A stretch of DNA of 64,000 bases from Oscillospiraceae bacterium (GCA_900768705.1 CAAGEB010000011.1:62001-126000), one strand, 5' to 3'; positions 7,527-15,809 are shown, numbered from the stretch's first letter. The notes: generated by a model from the letters alone, not told the origin. Made by a program: numbers and translations.

Positions 7527-10059
7527 TTACATTCACCTCCGTATCTTCAACGGGCATTTCAGTGGAATTCTCCCCGGGATTGCTTGTATCTCCGTCCGTT
7601 TTTCCGTCGGCGGATAAATCGGACTTGCTGTCAATTCTGGCGTCAATATCGCCTACGATAACACCGCTTACCATAGCGTCAACCCGACCGTTTATATAAC
7701 CCCGCACATGTCCTGTAACAGCCATTCTACCATTGCTGATATTGGTCTTATCAAGTTTTTTCAGCGTAAATGAGGTTTTTTCAATTATCATATCGCCGAT
7801 AATAAGTATCTGCGGAAGTACAAACATAACCAGAATTATCGAAATAATCGTACCTCGTCCTATGCAGACACCCACAGAGGAAATAGTGCCGTCCGTGGAT
7901 ATCTGACCTATCAGTATTCCCGCAGCTGCAAGAATTGCGCCGGAGGTAATTATGGTGGGAAATGCCTGGTTCAGCGTTTCGGTAATGGCTTCCTTTATCG
8001 GCATTGTTTTTTTCAGCTCCATATATCGGCTGGAAATTACGATTGCATAATCGATATTTGCGCCCATCTGAATGGAATTCACGATAAGGTAGCTGAGGAA
8101 AAACAGAGGCGTGCCTTCAATTGTCGGAAAGGAAAAGTTCATCCATATTGCGCCCTGAATTACCATAATCAAGAGAACCGGCAAACCGGCACTCTTGAAG
8201 GTGAAAAGCAGAATGATAATTACAAACAGTGCTGACAGAATACTTACCATCAGATTATCATTGACAAATGATTTTGAAAGGTCGTAGTCGCTGGTTGAAT
8301 TACCCACAAGATAAACGCTTTTGTTTTCTCCTTCAAGCTGCGGATATAGCTTTTCAGCCTCCTCATGGATAGTATCCAGAAAACGGAAGGTTTCCTCCCC
8401 CTCTTCGGGAAGGTTCAGATACACCAGAATTCTTGAATATTTATCGGTTTTAAGCTGGAGCAATGCGTCGGACAGCGTATCGTGAAGCTCGTTCAGAGTG
8501 TCCATCATTTCTCCGTCCAGAGTAACATAGCCTTTGTTTACCTCGTCATAGGCAAACATAAACATATCAATAAGAGGAACGCTGTAGGTGTCAAGACCGT
8601 TTATCGCTTTTGCATAATTTTCATCGCTTATAGCATAGGCGGCATACAATACCTCCGCAACCTCATAATCAAGGTCAACCAGTTCCGAAAATTGTCTTGG
8701 AGTCAGCTTATCGGTAAGCACATATCCGTCCATAGCTTCAATGTTGGCAAGTCCCATACATGAATCCACTTCGTCATATTTTTCAAGAGTTCTGATAAGC
8801 TGACTTTCCTTTTCATAATCACCGGAGGGGACAATAAGAGCAGCAAGGTTTGTTTTTCCGAAATTATCCCGTATCTTCAATTCTTCGAGACGGGTTTCAC
8901 TTTGGCGGGGAGTGTCAAGATCGGATGTTCCGTAACAATAAGGGCAATTATTGGCATAAATTGACGCAAATACAACAAGTGCTGCAAAAAAAGGAGGAAT
9001 TACATACTTGGTAGCAAAAGCGAATTTGCCTACGGCGGAAATTTTCGGAACGAAGTTCTTATGTACCGATTTATCAATAAGCTTGCTGAACACCATTATA
9101 AGTCCCGGCATAAGCGTGAAAACGGACAACAGAGACAGAAGTATAGCTTTTATAAGCACCAGCGCAAGATCTGCGCCGATTTTGAATTGCATAAAAGCCA
9201 GTGCAATAAGTCCGGATATGGTAGTAAGCGAGCTGGAAGAAATCTCCGGAATTGCCTTGGAAAGTGCGGTAATACAAGCCTCACGGCAGTCAAGATGCTC
9301 ATGCTCTTCGGTGTAGCGATGAATGAGGATAATTGCATAGTCAATTGCCAGTGCAAGCTGGAGTACAATAGTTACGGAATCGGAAATGAAAGAAATAGTT
9401 CCAAGGAAAAAATTCGTACCCATATTCAGCAGTGCCCCCGCAAGGAATGTTATAATCAGCACAGGAACCTCTGCGAATGAATTGGAGGTAAACAGCAGCA
9501 CTGCCACAATAATCACAGCCGCTATCATAGTAACAATATTCATTTCGGCGGCAAGCTGAGAAGAACCGTCGCTTCCCACGGTGCCGGAAATGGAAATATC
9601 GTAACCGGACAGAGTATTTTTTAGGGAATTCATAGCATCGGTGCTAACCCTGTCGGCTTCCTCTCCCGCAAAAGTAACGGTGAACAATGCGGAGGCGTTG
9701 TTGTAATGCTCTTTTGTATCATCAAATTCAACACCGGTTATTCCGTATATATCCTCAAGCCGCCGCTGAATATCGCAGGCAGTTTCGTATGTCACATTGG
9801 AAACCATAACATTGGCTGTACCGTATGTTGTAAACTCATCGTCCATAAGCGTCAAACCCTGTCTGGTCTCGGTACTCTCGGGGAGATATTTCGTGATATC
9901 GTCCTCCACATTAACCCAGTTCTTTGAGAAGACAGAGAAAACCGCCGCAAAAATAAAAAGCAGGAAAAATAAATTGCGCTTATCTACGATAAACGCCGAA
10001 ACTTTATACATCGGGGATTCGTTCTCTCCGCTGTTCACATCAACAATTTTCTTCTGCAT
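7519..10059 (-). CDS. MMPL/RND-family transporter
   Basis: 846 residues with two MMPL halves, each with one helix, a large extracytoplasmic domain and a bundle of five or so helices (first helix about 30-48, then about 175-345; second helix about 355-375, then about 600-750). The typical GTSDLDTPRQSETRLEEL region starts the second extracytoplasmic domain. RND exporters of this class move lipids, siderophores or peptides using the proton gradient. After the last helix there is an unusual 75-residue cytoplasmic tail with short beta-like repeats (TGHVRGYINGRVDAMVSGV) and an acidic end. AAGGAGG precedes the ATG. It overlaps the next gene by 8 bases. Confidence 0.85.
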   Translation of the reverse strand: MQKKIVDVNSGENESPMYKVSAFIVDKRNLFFLLFIFAAVFSVFSKNWVNVEDDITKYLPESTETRQGLTLMDDEFTTYGTANVMVSNVTYETACDIQRRLEDIYGITGVEFDDTKEHYNNASALFTVTFAGEEADRVSTDAMNSLKNTLSGYDISISGTVGSDGSSQLAAEMNIVTMIAAVIIVAVLLFTSNSFAEVPVLIITFLAGALLNMGTNFFLGTISFISDSVTIVLQLALAIDYAIILIHRYTEEHEHLDCREACITALSKAIPEISSSSLTTISGLIALAFMQFKIGADLALVLIKAILLSLLSVFTLMPGLIMVFSKLIDKSVHKNFVPKISAVGKFAFATKYVIPPFFAALVVFASIYANNCPYCYGTSDLDTPRQSETRLEELKIRDNFGKTNLAALIVPSGDYEKESQLIRTLEKYDEVDSCMGLANIEAMDGYVLTDKLTPRQFSELVDLDYEVAEVLYAAYAISDENYAKAINGLDTYSVPLIDMFMFAYDEVNKGYVTLDGEMMDTLNELHDTLSDALLQLKTDKYSRILVYLNLPEEGEETFRFLDTIHEEAEKLYPQLEGENKSVYLVGNSTSDYDLSKSFVNDNLMVSILSALFVIIILLFTFKSAGLPVLLIMVIQGAIWMNFSFPTIEGTPLFFLSYLIVNSIQMGANIDYAIVISSRYMELKKTMPIKEAITETLNQAFPTIITSGAILAAAGILIGQISTDGTISSVGVCIGRGTIISIILVMFVLPQILIIGDMIIEKTSFTLKKLDKTNISNGRMAVTGHVRGYINGRVDAMVSGVIVGDIDARIDSKSDLSADGKTDGDTSNPGENSTEMPVEDTEVNVNA

Positions 10060-10285
10060 ATTTCCTCCTTGACGCTATGTAAGCAGCTTGCCCTAATTAT
10101 TTTTTCAGAATATATTATACAACTGTGAAGGAAAAATATCTATATCAAAAGTGGATAAATTTTGATAACCCGTAATACCGATATTTGAAAAAAGTGAAGA
10201 AAATAATTCACACAAGCGAATTATTACCACATTTTCTGCCGAAAATGTGATTTTATCAAAAACGAAAAAAATTTTCCAAAACCCC

Positions 10286-10314
10286 TTGACAAGCTGGAAA
10301 TAGTATGATATAAT
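10286..10314 (+). promoter_or_regulatory. Promoter of tRNA-Arg
   Basis: TTGACA at 10286-10291 and TATAAT at 10309-10314 with a 17-base spacer, 30 bases upstream of the mature tRNA. Confidence 0.85.
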
Positions 10315-10343
10315 ATTATCGTTGTCGAGAACGACAGTGATAT

Positions 10344-10420
10344 GCGCCAGTAGCTCAGCTGGATAGAGTATCTGGCTACGAACCAGAGGGTCGGGGGTTC
10401 GAATCCCTCCTGGCGTACCA
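10344..10420 (+). tRNA. tRNA-Arg (anticodon ACG)
   Basis: A 77-base cloverleaf: acceptor strands GCGCCAG and CTGGCGT (one G-U), D arm with AGCTCAGCTGGATAGAGT, anticodon stem TCTGG/CCAGA with loop CTACGAA (anticodon ACG), T loop GGTTCGAATCC, and an encoded CCA end. It decodes CGN Arg codons, with A34 normally converted to inosine. Confidence 0.97.
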
Positions 10421-10443
10421 GCGGCAAGCTCCGCACCCAATTC

Positions 10444-10466
10444 GCCTCTACTTTATATGTAGGGGC
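10444..10466 (+). terminator. Terminator of the tRNA-Arg transcript
   Basis: GCCTCTAC and GTAGGGGC form an 8-bp stem (one G-U) around TTTATAT, followed by AATTTTTAT. Confidence 0.75.
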
Positions 10467-11022
10467 AATTTTTATGCTCGAATACAGCTCTCCCATTTGG
10501 TAACAATATCTATATATTCGCCACCAGGAAACCGTTTAATTTTATGGTTTGCGGGTGTTTTTCATATTTAGAACATATTCGGAAAAGTACGCAAAAATCG
10601 GAAAAATATGTGAATGAGGGGTGTCAAGTTTGGTACATAAAATAAAACCCGCCTTTTACAAGAGGAGTAAGCTTTCGGTGACCCGAAAGCCTCCGTAAAG
10701 GGTGCGGAAGAAAACACAAAAACGCACCCCGGAGAAAATGAGACGGCTCACGGACTGTTGCCCGCCCGCCGTCATATATGTGCGGAGAGGAGGACAAAAC
10801 TCCGCACCGATATAAAGACAGCCGCCAAATCGGCGGCTTTTGGGCATAAGAAAAGCGCCTGTTTCCAAGCGCCGTTTATTTGAATTTTAGGTGCGTGATT
10901 GAGCGTAACGCTCCGATTTTAACCTTTTTTTGATGTTTTTTTCTCAAAAACGCTCCGTTTTGAGCGTAAAAGCGGAAGTAAAAAAGCGCCCCAAAAGGAG
11001 CGCTTGATTATTTGGTAAAGGA
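10467..11022 (-). other. Gene-free stretch with many small hairpins downstream of tRNA-Arg
   Basis: No convincing gene is visible. It holds several perfect short inverted repeats: CTTTCGG/CCCGAAAG near 10673, GCCGCC-AAAT-GGCGGC near 10824, GAGCG-TAA-CGCTC near 10899, and AAGCGCCCC/GGAGCGCTT near 10984. AGCG-rich words recur. It lies between the tRNA and the phage-derived module and could be decayed mobile-element DNA. I searched for a second copy of the tRNA 3' end as an attachment site and did not see one. Confidence 0.4.
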
Positions 11023-11046
11023 AAACCGCCTTTTTAAGGGCGGTTT
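11023..11046 (-). terminator. Terminator overlapping the end of the candidate immunity gene
   Basis: AAACCGCC and GGCGGTTT pair across CTTAAAAA on the minus strand, followed by TTCC. The last codons of the gene at 11034 lie in the stem. The T-tract is short. Confidence 0.5.
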
Positions 11047-11345
11047 AAAACATAGTCCTCAAACTCTTTAGGAAGCCTAAGGTTGTATTTCTCAACGTGA
11101 TACGCGAGGTCGCTCCACCATGAGAATGTGCCGTCGGTGAATATTTCAAGGTCATACATACCCTTTATTCTTTCACCGGTCAGCCTGTCTTTTGCCGTTT
11201 CCATGCGTACCATTGTCGATTTGCCTTTAGTTTCCAGATAAGCTACTATCTTATCCTTTCCTTTGTAGGGTTCACGTTCAAAATGGTCTTTCATAGAAAT
11301 CCCGCTGGAAGAACCGTATTCAGTATAATTGCAAAGCCTTGTCAT
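11034..11345 (-). CDS. Candidate immunity protein of the MuF-type toxin
   Basis: 103 residues from an ATG at 11345, with AGAGGTG 5 bases upstream; a longer reading into the toxin gene is less likely because this start has the ribosome site. It begins four bases after the toxin stop, the classic toxin-immunity arrangement. The protein is soluble, mixed-charge and aromatic, with DGTFSWWSDLAYHVEKYNL near the C-terminus and no signal peptide or membrane segment. I recognise no family. The immunity role is inferred from position, size and cytosolic character only. Confidence 0.6.
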   Translation of the reverse strand: MTRLCNYTEYGSSSGISMKDHFEREPYKGKDKIVAYLETKGKSTMVRMETAKDRLTGERIKGMYDLEIFTDGTFSWWSDLAYHVEKYNLRLPKEFEDYVLNRP

Positions 11346-11349
11346 ATTA

Positions 11350-12483
11350 TCACCTCTTGTTTGGCTTAAATGTTTGCCATCGTCCTGTCTGGGCGATATG
11401 CTTTCTTTCTTCTTCCGAACTAATGTTCCATATTTCCGCAAGGTCGCCGTTATCACTAAGGAACATATTGCCGTTAATATCGACATTAACGATTTCAGTC
11501 GGGGCAAGTACCTCAACGCCCAGCTCATCTGCGATTTGCTGCGCTATGCCGTTCTTTTTCGCTCCTGCTTGGCATGATATAAGGCGTATCGGCTGCCCGT
11601 GGAACTCTTGGGAGTTGCGTATCATTTCAGCAGCTTCCTTCGCGGTATATTCCCACTGTTCGCCGTTCAACCCGTTAATCAGCAAACTATCAGGCGAACC
11701 GTGAATAACAATATCTCCGTACCCCTTGAGAGGTTTGATTTTATCGGCATTCTTATACAGTGGCTCGTTCGGGTTTATGAATTTACTGCTTAATTTCATT
11801 ATACCACTTTTCGCAGATTTGTCAACCCCATTCTCTACAAATTTACTATACCACTCCTCATAAGGCAGGAATCCGTCTCCGTGTCCTTCCTCGATAGCAT
11901 CCTTTTCATCTTCCTCGTCCTCCGGGTCGAAGCCGATTGTGGTGCAGCGACATCTAGGGTGTATCGGCGGGAAATTCACACCGTACTGCTTTTCGGACAG
12001 CTTAAACCGCTTTCCGTCCAGCTCTCCGCAAACCTCGCAGGTTTTCTCGCCGGGGCTTGCCATAAACTCGTACTGCTCATAGCCTGCCGCCTCGTAGGCG
12101 GAAAGCTCTGCGGTATTATGAATGTGGGAGCTTTCGGTAAGAATCAGTCTTTCGGCGTTGGAGTAGCTTGCGTTCAGCTTCTCCGCGATGTTTTTGGACA
12201 TCTCCCGGATATTGTCACCTCGGATCATTCCCTTTGTGAGGGTTTCCCGCAAAGAGTCCATCAGCGCATTCTTGTTTTTCCACAGACGGTCGGAGAAGTT
12301 TGCGCCGCTCCATGGATAGGTAAGCGCGTTTTCCACAATCTCGCTGTCAATTGTTGAAAAAAGGTTAAAACCTCTTCGGCACTGGATATCGTACAGTGTC
12401 TTGTAGTATCCGTCCCTGAAAGTATCGCCCAGAAGTGGGCTTGAGAAAACACTTTTAGACAGACTAATGAGGGCTTCCTGCAT
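11350..12483 (-). CDS. Phage MuF head-morphogenesis protein fused to a caspase-like toxin domain
   Basis: 377 residues. Residues about 60-185 match the phage Mu gpF / SPP1 gp7 minor-head family: TESSHIHNTAELSAYEAAGY (116-135), then CEVCGELDGKRF and HPRCRC (Cys149, Cys152, His175, Cys178, Cys180), a zinc-knuckle-like core. An acidic linker (186-240) leads to a C-terminal domain with hydrophobic-strand motifs DIVIHGSPDS (His261) and IRLISCQAG (Cys304), then an LGVEVLAPT strand and a final GRWQTFKP. This His/Cys layout resembles clan CD (caspase/CHAT/DUF4347-like) peptidase folds found at the ends of polymorphic toxins. MuF-toxin fusions are a known class in temperate phages; no other phage gene is nearby. 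A stop codon lies just upstream of the ATG, with GAGG 9 bases before it. Confidence 0.75.
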   Translation of the reverse strand: MQEALISLSKSVFSSPLLGDTFRDGYYKTLYDIQCRRGFNLFSTIDSEIVENALTYPWSGANFSDRLWKNKNALMDSLRETLTKGMIRGDNIREMSKNIAEKLNASYSNAERLILTESSHIHNTAELSAYEAAGYEQYEFMASPGEKTCEVCGELDGKRFKLSEKQYGVNFPPIHPRCRCTTIGFDPEDEEDEKDAIEEGHGDGFLPYEEWYSKFVENGVDKSAKSGIMKLSSKFINPNEPLYKNADKIKPLKGYGDIVIHGSPDSLLINGLNGEQWEYTAKEAAEMIRNSQEFHGQPIRLISCQAGAKKNGIAQQIADELGVEVLAPTEIVNVDINGNMFLSDNGDLAEIWNISSEEERKHIAQTGRWQTFKPNKR

Positions 12484-12561
12484 AGGAAACCCTCAAATCA
12501 GATGCGAAAGTTATAAAGTCCACAAATTCGTGATATTCGTAATTTAGATCACATTTAATGC

Positions 12562-12729
12562 TTATTTCTTTGCTTCCTTGCTTTCCACTTTATGACAAGC
12601 GCAGCAGTTAGGGCAGCCGGCACACTTTCCGCCGCAGAGAGATTTCCCCGCCTTTCTGTCTTTCCACAGCTTTCTTCCGGCAAGGAACAGTACAACCGCT
12701 AAAATCACCGCAATAACAACCGTTGGCAT
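12562..12729 (-). CDS. FeoB-associated Cys-rich membrane protein
   Basis: 55 residues, starting at ATG 12729 with AAAGGGG upstream. An N-terminal transmembrane helix (about 3-18) is followed by a basic stretch and the Cys-rich motif CGGKCAGCPNCCACHK (residues 32-47, six Cys). This is the small FeoB-associated protein (virus attachment p12-like family) that follows feoB in many Clostridia. It is thought to help Fe(II) transfer or FeoB assembly at the membrane; the exact role is not settled. It lies 19 bases after the feoB stop, the last gene of the iron operon. Confidence 0.9.
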   Translation of the reverse strand: MPTVVIAVILAVVLFLAGRKLWKDRKAGKSLCGGKCAGCPNCCACHKVESKEAKK

Positions 12730-12748
12730 AATAATTTATCCCCTTTCT

Positions 12749-15145
12749 TTAGACTTTGACCTTTTCTGTGAGCTTTGTGCTTTCTTGATACGGTCTTACC
12801 AGCATGAAAATCATGAATGCAAGTACAAGCACTGCGAAGATAAGTCCCACAACATTGACAGCCCCTGTGAACAGCAGTCCGAACTGATAAATCATCAGCG
12901 ATACCGCATAGGCAAACAGGCACTGATAGCTTATCGCAAATGCCGTCCACTTTGCGCTGTTCATTTCACGCTTGATTGCGCCGATAGCCGCAAAACAGGG
13001 TGCGCACAGCAGATTAAATACAAGGAACGAATATCCCGCCAGTGCGGACATTCCCATAAAGTCCAGAACGCCGAATACGCCCACAACTTCTTCCTTTGCC
13101 ACAAGTCCCATAATGGTGGCAACAGCGGCGGTGGGTTCGCCGAAACCGAGAGGTGCAAATATCCAGCAGATTGCATTGCCCACAATACCAAGTACGCTGT
13201 CGGAAAGTTCAAGCTCGGTGCTGAAGCCGAAGCCGCCGGGAAGATTTCCGAATACAGAGCCTGCCCAGATGATTACAGAGGACAGCAGGATAATCGTACC
13301 CGCTTTCTTGATGAAAGAAGAACCCCGCTCCCAAATTGAGCGGAGAATATTGCCCGGAGTAGGAAGATGATAAGCGGGAAGCTCCATAACAAACGGCGCA
13401 GGGTCGCCTGCGAACATTTTGGTTTTCTTCAAGATAATTCCCGAAACGATTATCGCCGCAACGCCGATGAAATATGCGCTCGGCGCAACCCACCACGCAT
13501 TGCCGAACAGTGCGCCTGCGATAAGTGCGATAATAGGCATTTTTGCGCCGCAGGGAATGAAGGTTGTGGTCATGATAGTCATGCGGCGGTCACGCTCGTT
13601 TTCGATTGTACGGCTAGCCATAATTCCCGGAACGCCGCAGCCTGTGCCGATAAGCATAGGAATGAAAGATTTTCCGGAAAGACCGAACTTGCGGAAAATT
13701 CTGTCCATAACGAACGCAATTCTTGCCATATATCCGCAGGCTTCAAGGAACGCAAGGAATATAAACAGCACCAGCATCTGCGGAACAAATCCGAGAACTG
13801 CTCCCACACCCGCTGCTATACCGTCAACGATAAGGCTTTCCAGCCAGTCGGCGCAGCCTATCGCTTCCAATCCGTTGGTGATAAGCACAGGCACACCGGG
13901 AACCCACACTCCGTAATCTTCGGGGGCAGGAAGCTCTTCCAAAGGCTCTTCAACCAGTGCGGCAATGTCATACCCTGCCTCGGCAAGACTGTCGCCGTAA
14001 GAACCGTATGCCTCGTCAAATGCACCGAAATCCTTGTCGTTCACTGCCGAGAGTAGTTCTTCACCGCCGACAGCCCCTGCATCTGCTGCGGACTGCGTCA
14101 GCACAACAACATCATTTGTGAAGATATTTTCTTCTGCGTAAGCCGAGATTGCTTCGTCATATTCGGACGAGCCTATCCCGAAAAGATGAAATCCCTCTCC
14201 AAAAAGTCCGTCGTTCGTCCAGTCCGTAACCCATGTTCCCACTGTCGTTACCGAAACGAAATACATAATAAACATTATCACTGCGAAAATCGGCAATGCG
14301 AGAATACGGTTTGTGACAATCCTGTCGATTTTATCCGAAATTGTAAGCCCCTTTTTCTTCTTTTTAAGGCAGTCCTTGATAATTAAACCTATGTAATTGT
14401 AACGCTCGTTTGTGATTATGCTTTCGCTGTCATCATCAAGTTCTTTCTCGGCGGAAACGATATCCTGTTCAATATGCGCCTTTATTTCCCGGGAAACATT
14501 CAGTGCCTCATACACCTTTTCATCACGCTCAAAGAGCTTTATTGCATACCAGCGCTGCTGTTCTTCGGGAATGTGGTGCAGAACCGCTTCCTCTATGTGA
14601 GCGATAGCGTGTTCCACGCAGCCGCAAAATTTATGCTGAGGGACGGTTTTAACGCAGGATTCGGCAGCTTCTACAGCGGCATTTGCAGCTTCCGTTACTC
14701 CTGTTCCTTTGAGAGCGGATATTTCAACCACTTTACAGCACAGTTCTTTTGACAATTGTTCGATATTGATTTTATCGCCGTTTTTGCGGACTACATCTAT
14801 CATATTGACGGCACATACCATCGGGATACCGAGTTCGGCAAGCTGTATGGTAAGATACAGGTTGCGTTCAAGATTTGTGCCGTCAATGATATTCAGTATA
14901 GCGTCCGGCCGTTCGCCGATAAGGTAATTTCGGGCAACCACTTCTTCAAGGGTGTACGGCGACAGCGAATAGATACCGGGCAAGTCGGTGATTATCACAT
15001 TCTTGTGACCTTTCAGTTTACCCTCTTTCTTTTCAACGGTAACTCCGGGCCAGTTTCCCACAAACTGATTTGAACCAGTCAGTGCGTTAAATAAAGTGGT
15101 TTTGCCTGCGTTCGGATTTCCCGCAAGCGCAATTTTAATTTCCAT
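12749..15145 (-). CDS. feoB: Ferrous iron transport protein B
   Basis: 798 residues from ATG 15145; AAAGGA is 9 bases upstream, while the in-frame TTG at 15154 is too close to it. The N-terminal G-domain has G1 GNPNAGKTT (9-17), DLPG (54-57) and NMID (114-117). A helical spacer follows, then Gate/core membrane segments with LIGTGCGVPGIMASRT and the second gate containing LLCAPCFAAIGAIKRE. FeoB imports Fe(II) under anaerobic conditions. An acidic insertion of about 115 residues (about 310-425) sits outside the membrane between the first and second helices, longer than in the E. coli protein. It is preceded by an iron-box palindrome at 15166-15181. Confidence 0.97.
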   Translation of the reverse strand: MEIKIALAGNPNAGKTTLFNALTGSNQFVGNWPGVTVEKKEGKLKGHKNVIITDLPGIYSLSPYTLEEVVARNYLIGERPDAILNIIDGTNLERNLYLTIQLAELGIPMVCAVNMIDVVRKNGDKINIEQLSKELCCKVVEISALKGTGVTEAANAAVEAAESCVKTVPQHKFCGCVEHAIAHIEEAVLHHIPEEQQRWYAIKLFERDEKVYEALNVSREIKAHIEQDIVSAEKELDDDSESIITNERYNYIGLIIKDCLKKKKKGLTISDKIDRIVTNRILALPIFAVIMFIMYFVSVTTVGTWVTDWTNDGLFGEGFHLFGIGSSEYDEAISAYAEENIFTNDVVVLTQSAADAGAVGGEELLSAVNDKDFGAFDEAYGSYGDSLAEAGYDIAALVEEPLEELPAPEDYGVWVPGVPVLITNGLEAIGCADWLESLIVDGIAAGVGAVLGFVPQMLVLFIFLAFLEACGYMARIAFVMDRIFRKFGLSGKSFIPMLIGTGCGVPGIMASRTIENERDRRMTIMTTTFIPCGAKMPIIALIAGALFGNAWWVAPSAYFIGVAAIIVSGIILKKTKMFAGDPAPFVMELPAYHLPTPGNILRSIWERGSSFIKKAGTIILLSSVIIWAGSVFGNLPGGFGFSTELELSDSVLGIVGNAICWIFAPLGFGEPTAAVATIMGLVAKEEVVGVFGVLDFMGMSALAGYSFLVFNLLCAPCFAAIGAIKREMNSAKWTAFAISYQCLFAYAVSLMIYQFGLLFTGAVNVVGLIFAVLVLAFMIFMLVRPYQESTKLTEKVKV

Positions 15146-15165
15146 TGATACCAATCCTTTCAGAC

Positions 15166-15181
15166 GTTAGATTAAACTAAC
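15166..15181. promoter_or_regulatory. DtxR/IdeR-like iron box between feoA and feoB
   Basis: GTTAG-ATTAAA-CTAAC, a perfect inverted repeat, 20 bases before the feoB start. It matches the one before the first feoA except for one base in the central six. Confidence 0.6.
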
Positions 15182-15195
15182 TTATTGACAAAAAA

Positions 15196-15417
15196 TTATA
15201 CCGTTTCAATCATTTCGGCGTCCGCTTTCCGCAATGAAAGCTCATAGCCTCGCACGGTGACTTCAACGGGGTCCCCCAGCGGCGCAACCTTGCGGATATA
15301 AATATCCGTCCCCTTTGTGATGCCCATATCCATAATTCTGCGCTTTACTGCACCCTCACCGTTCAGCTTTTTCACCGTGACTGTTTGACCGATTTTCGCT
15401 TCTCTTAATGTTGCCAT
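15196..15417 (-). CDS. feoA: FeoA domain protein (second copy)
   Basis: 73 residues, a complete FeoA SH3-like beta-barrel: TVKKLNGEGAVKRRIMDMGI (13-32), then a strand containing IRKVAPLGDPVEVTVRGYEL. FeoA binds to FeoB in the membrane and is needed for Fe(II) uptake. It sits 9 bases after the first FeoA and directly before feoB. The RRIMDMG motif, typical of FeoA, is intact here but diverged in the other copy (RKFLENLG), so the two copies are probably not redundant. Confidence 0.93.
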   Translation of the reverse strand: MATLREAKIGQTVTVKKLNGEGAVKRRIMDMGITKGTDIYIRKVAPLGDPVEVTVRGYELSLRKADAEMIETV

Positions 15418-15426
15418 AGCTGCCTC

Positions 15427-15639
15427 CTAAACAATTATTTTCTGCGCCATTTCCTTGGAAACGGCAACCCTCGAATTTTTAATGTTCACGATAACATTAC
15501 CGCTGATTTCGCTTATTATCGTTACCGATCCTCCCGCCACAAAGCCGAGATTTTCAAGAAACTTGCGTGTGGACTCATTTCCTCCGATTTTCCTGATGAT
15601 ATTTTCCTCTCCGGGATTTGCCAATGTAAGCGGCATCAT
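15427..15639 (-). CDS. feoA: FeoA domain protein (first copy)
   Basis: About 70 residues. Two consecutive ATGs at 15639 and 15636 follow the Shine-Dalgarno GGAGGGAGG by 4 and 7 bases; an in-frame TTG further up lies inside the ribosome site and is rejected. Motifs: ANPGEENIIRKIGGNESTRK, LGFVAGGSVTIISEISGNVI, and a final strand NSRVAVSKEMAQKIIV. It is the first gene of feoA-feoA-feoB-Cys-rich protein. An iron-box palindrome lies just upstream of its ribosome site, so iron probably represses it. Confidence 0.9.
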   Translation of the reverse strand: MMPLTLANPGEENIIRKIGGNESTRKFLENLGFVAGGSVTIISEISGNVIVNIKNSRVAVSKEMAQKIIV

Positions 15640-15660
15640 TATTCCTCCCTCCAAGCCATT

Positions 15661-15676
15661 GTTAGAATAAACTAAC
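15661..15676. promoter_or_regulatory. DtxR/IdeR-like iron box next to feoA start
   Basis: GTTAG-AATAAA-CTAAC, a perfect 5-bp inverted repeat with a 6-base centre, just upstream of the ribosome site of the first feoA. Confidence 0.6.
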
Positions 15677-15694
15677 TTGTGTGCAAAATATAAC

Positions 15695-15712
15695 GGTTAG
15701 CCTTTACTAACC
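15695..15712. promoter_or_regulatory. DtxR/IdeR-like iron box overlapping the feo transcription start
   Basis: GGTTAG-CCTTTA-CTAACC, a perfect 6-bp inverted repeat. It begins 7 bases downstream of the -10 box, so a bound repressor would cover the start point. Confidence 0.7.
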
Positions 15713-15719
15713 ATCTATT

Positions 15720-15748
15720 ATGATACTCGTTTTTTGGTAATATGTCAA
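15720..15748 (-). promoter_or_regulatory. Promoter of the feo operon
   Basis: TTGACA (15748-15743), 17-base spacer, TATCAT (15725-15720) on the minus strand. The 15695-15712 palindrome follows the -10 directly. Confidence 0.8.
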
Positions 15749-15809
15749 GAGAAAATAATATATTTTCAGGGTTGTAGTTGAAATTTTGTAAGAATTAACA
15801 CAATTACAA

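Noticed and set aside
10105..10496. Two minus-strand reading frames containing GIRTPDPLVRSQILYP
   Set aside because: This peptide is the well-known false translation of the reverse complement of a tRNA gene; the sequence is tRNA-Arg(ACG).
10344..12560. A duplicated tRNA-Arg 3' end as an attachment site for the phage module
   Set aside because: I searched by eye for a second copy of the tRNA's T-arm/acceptor sequence up to the feo operon and saw none.
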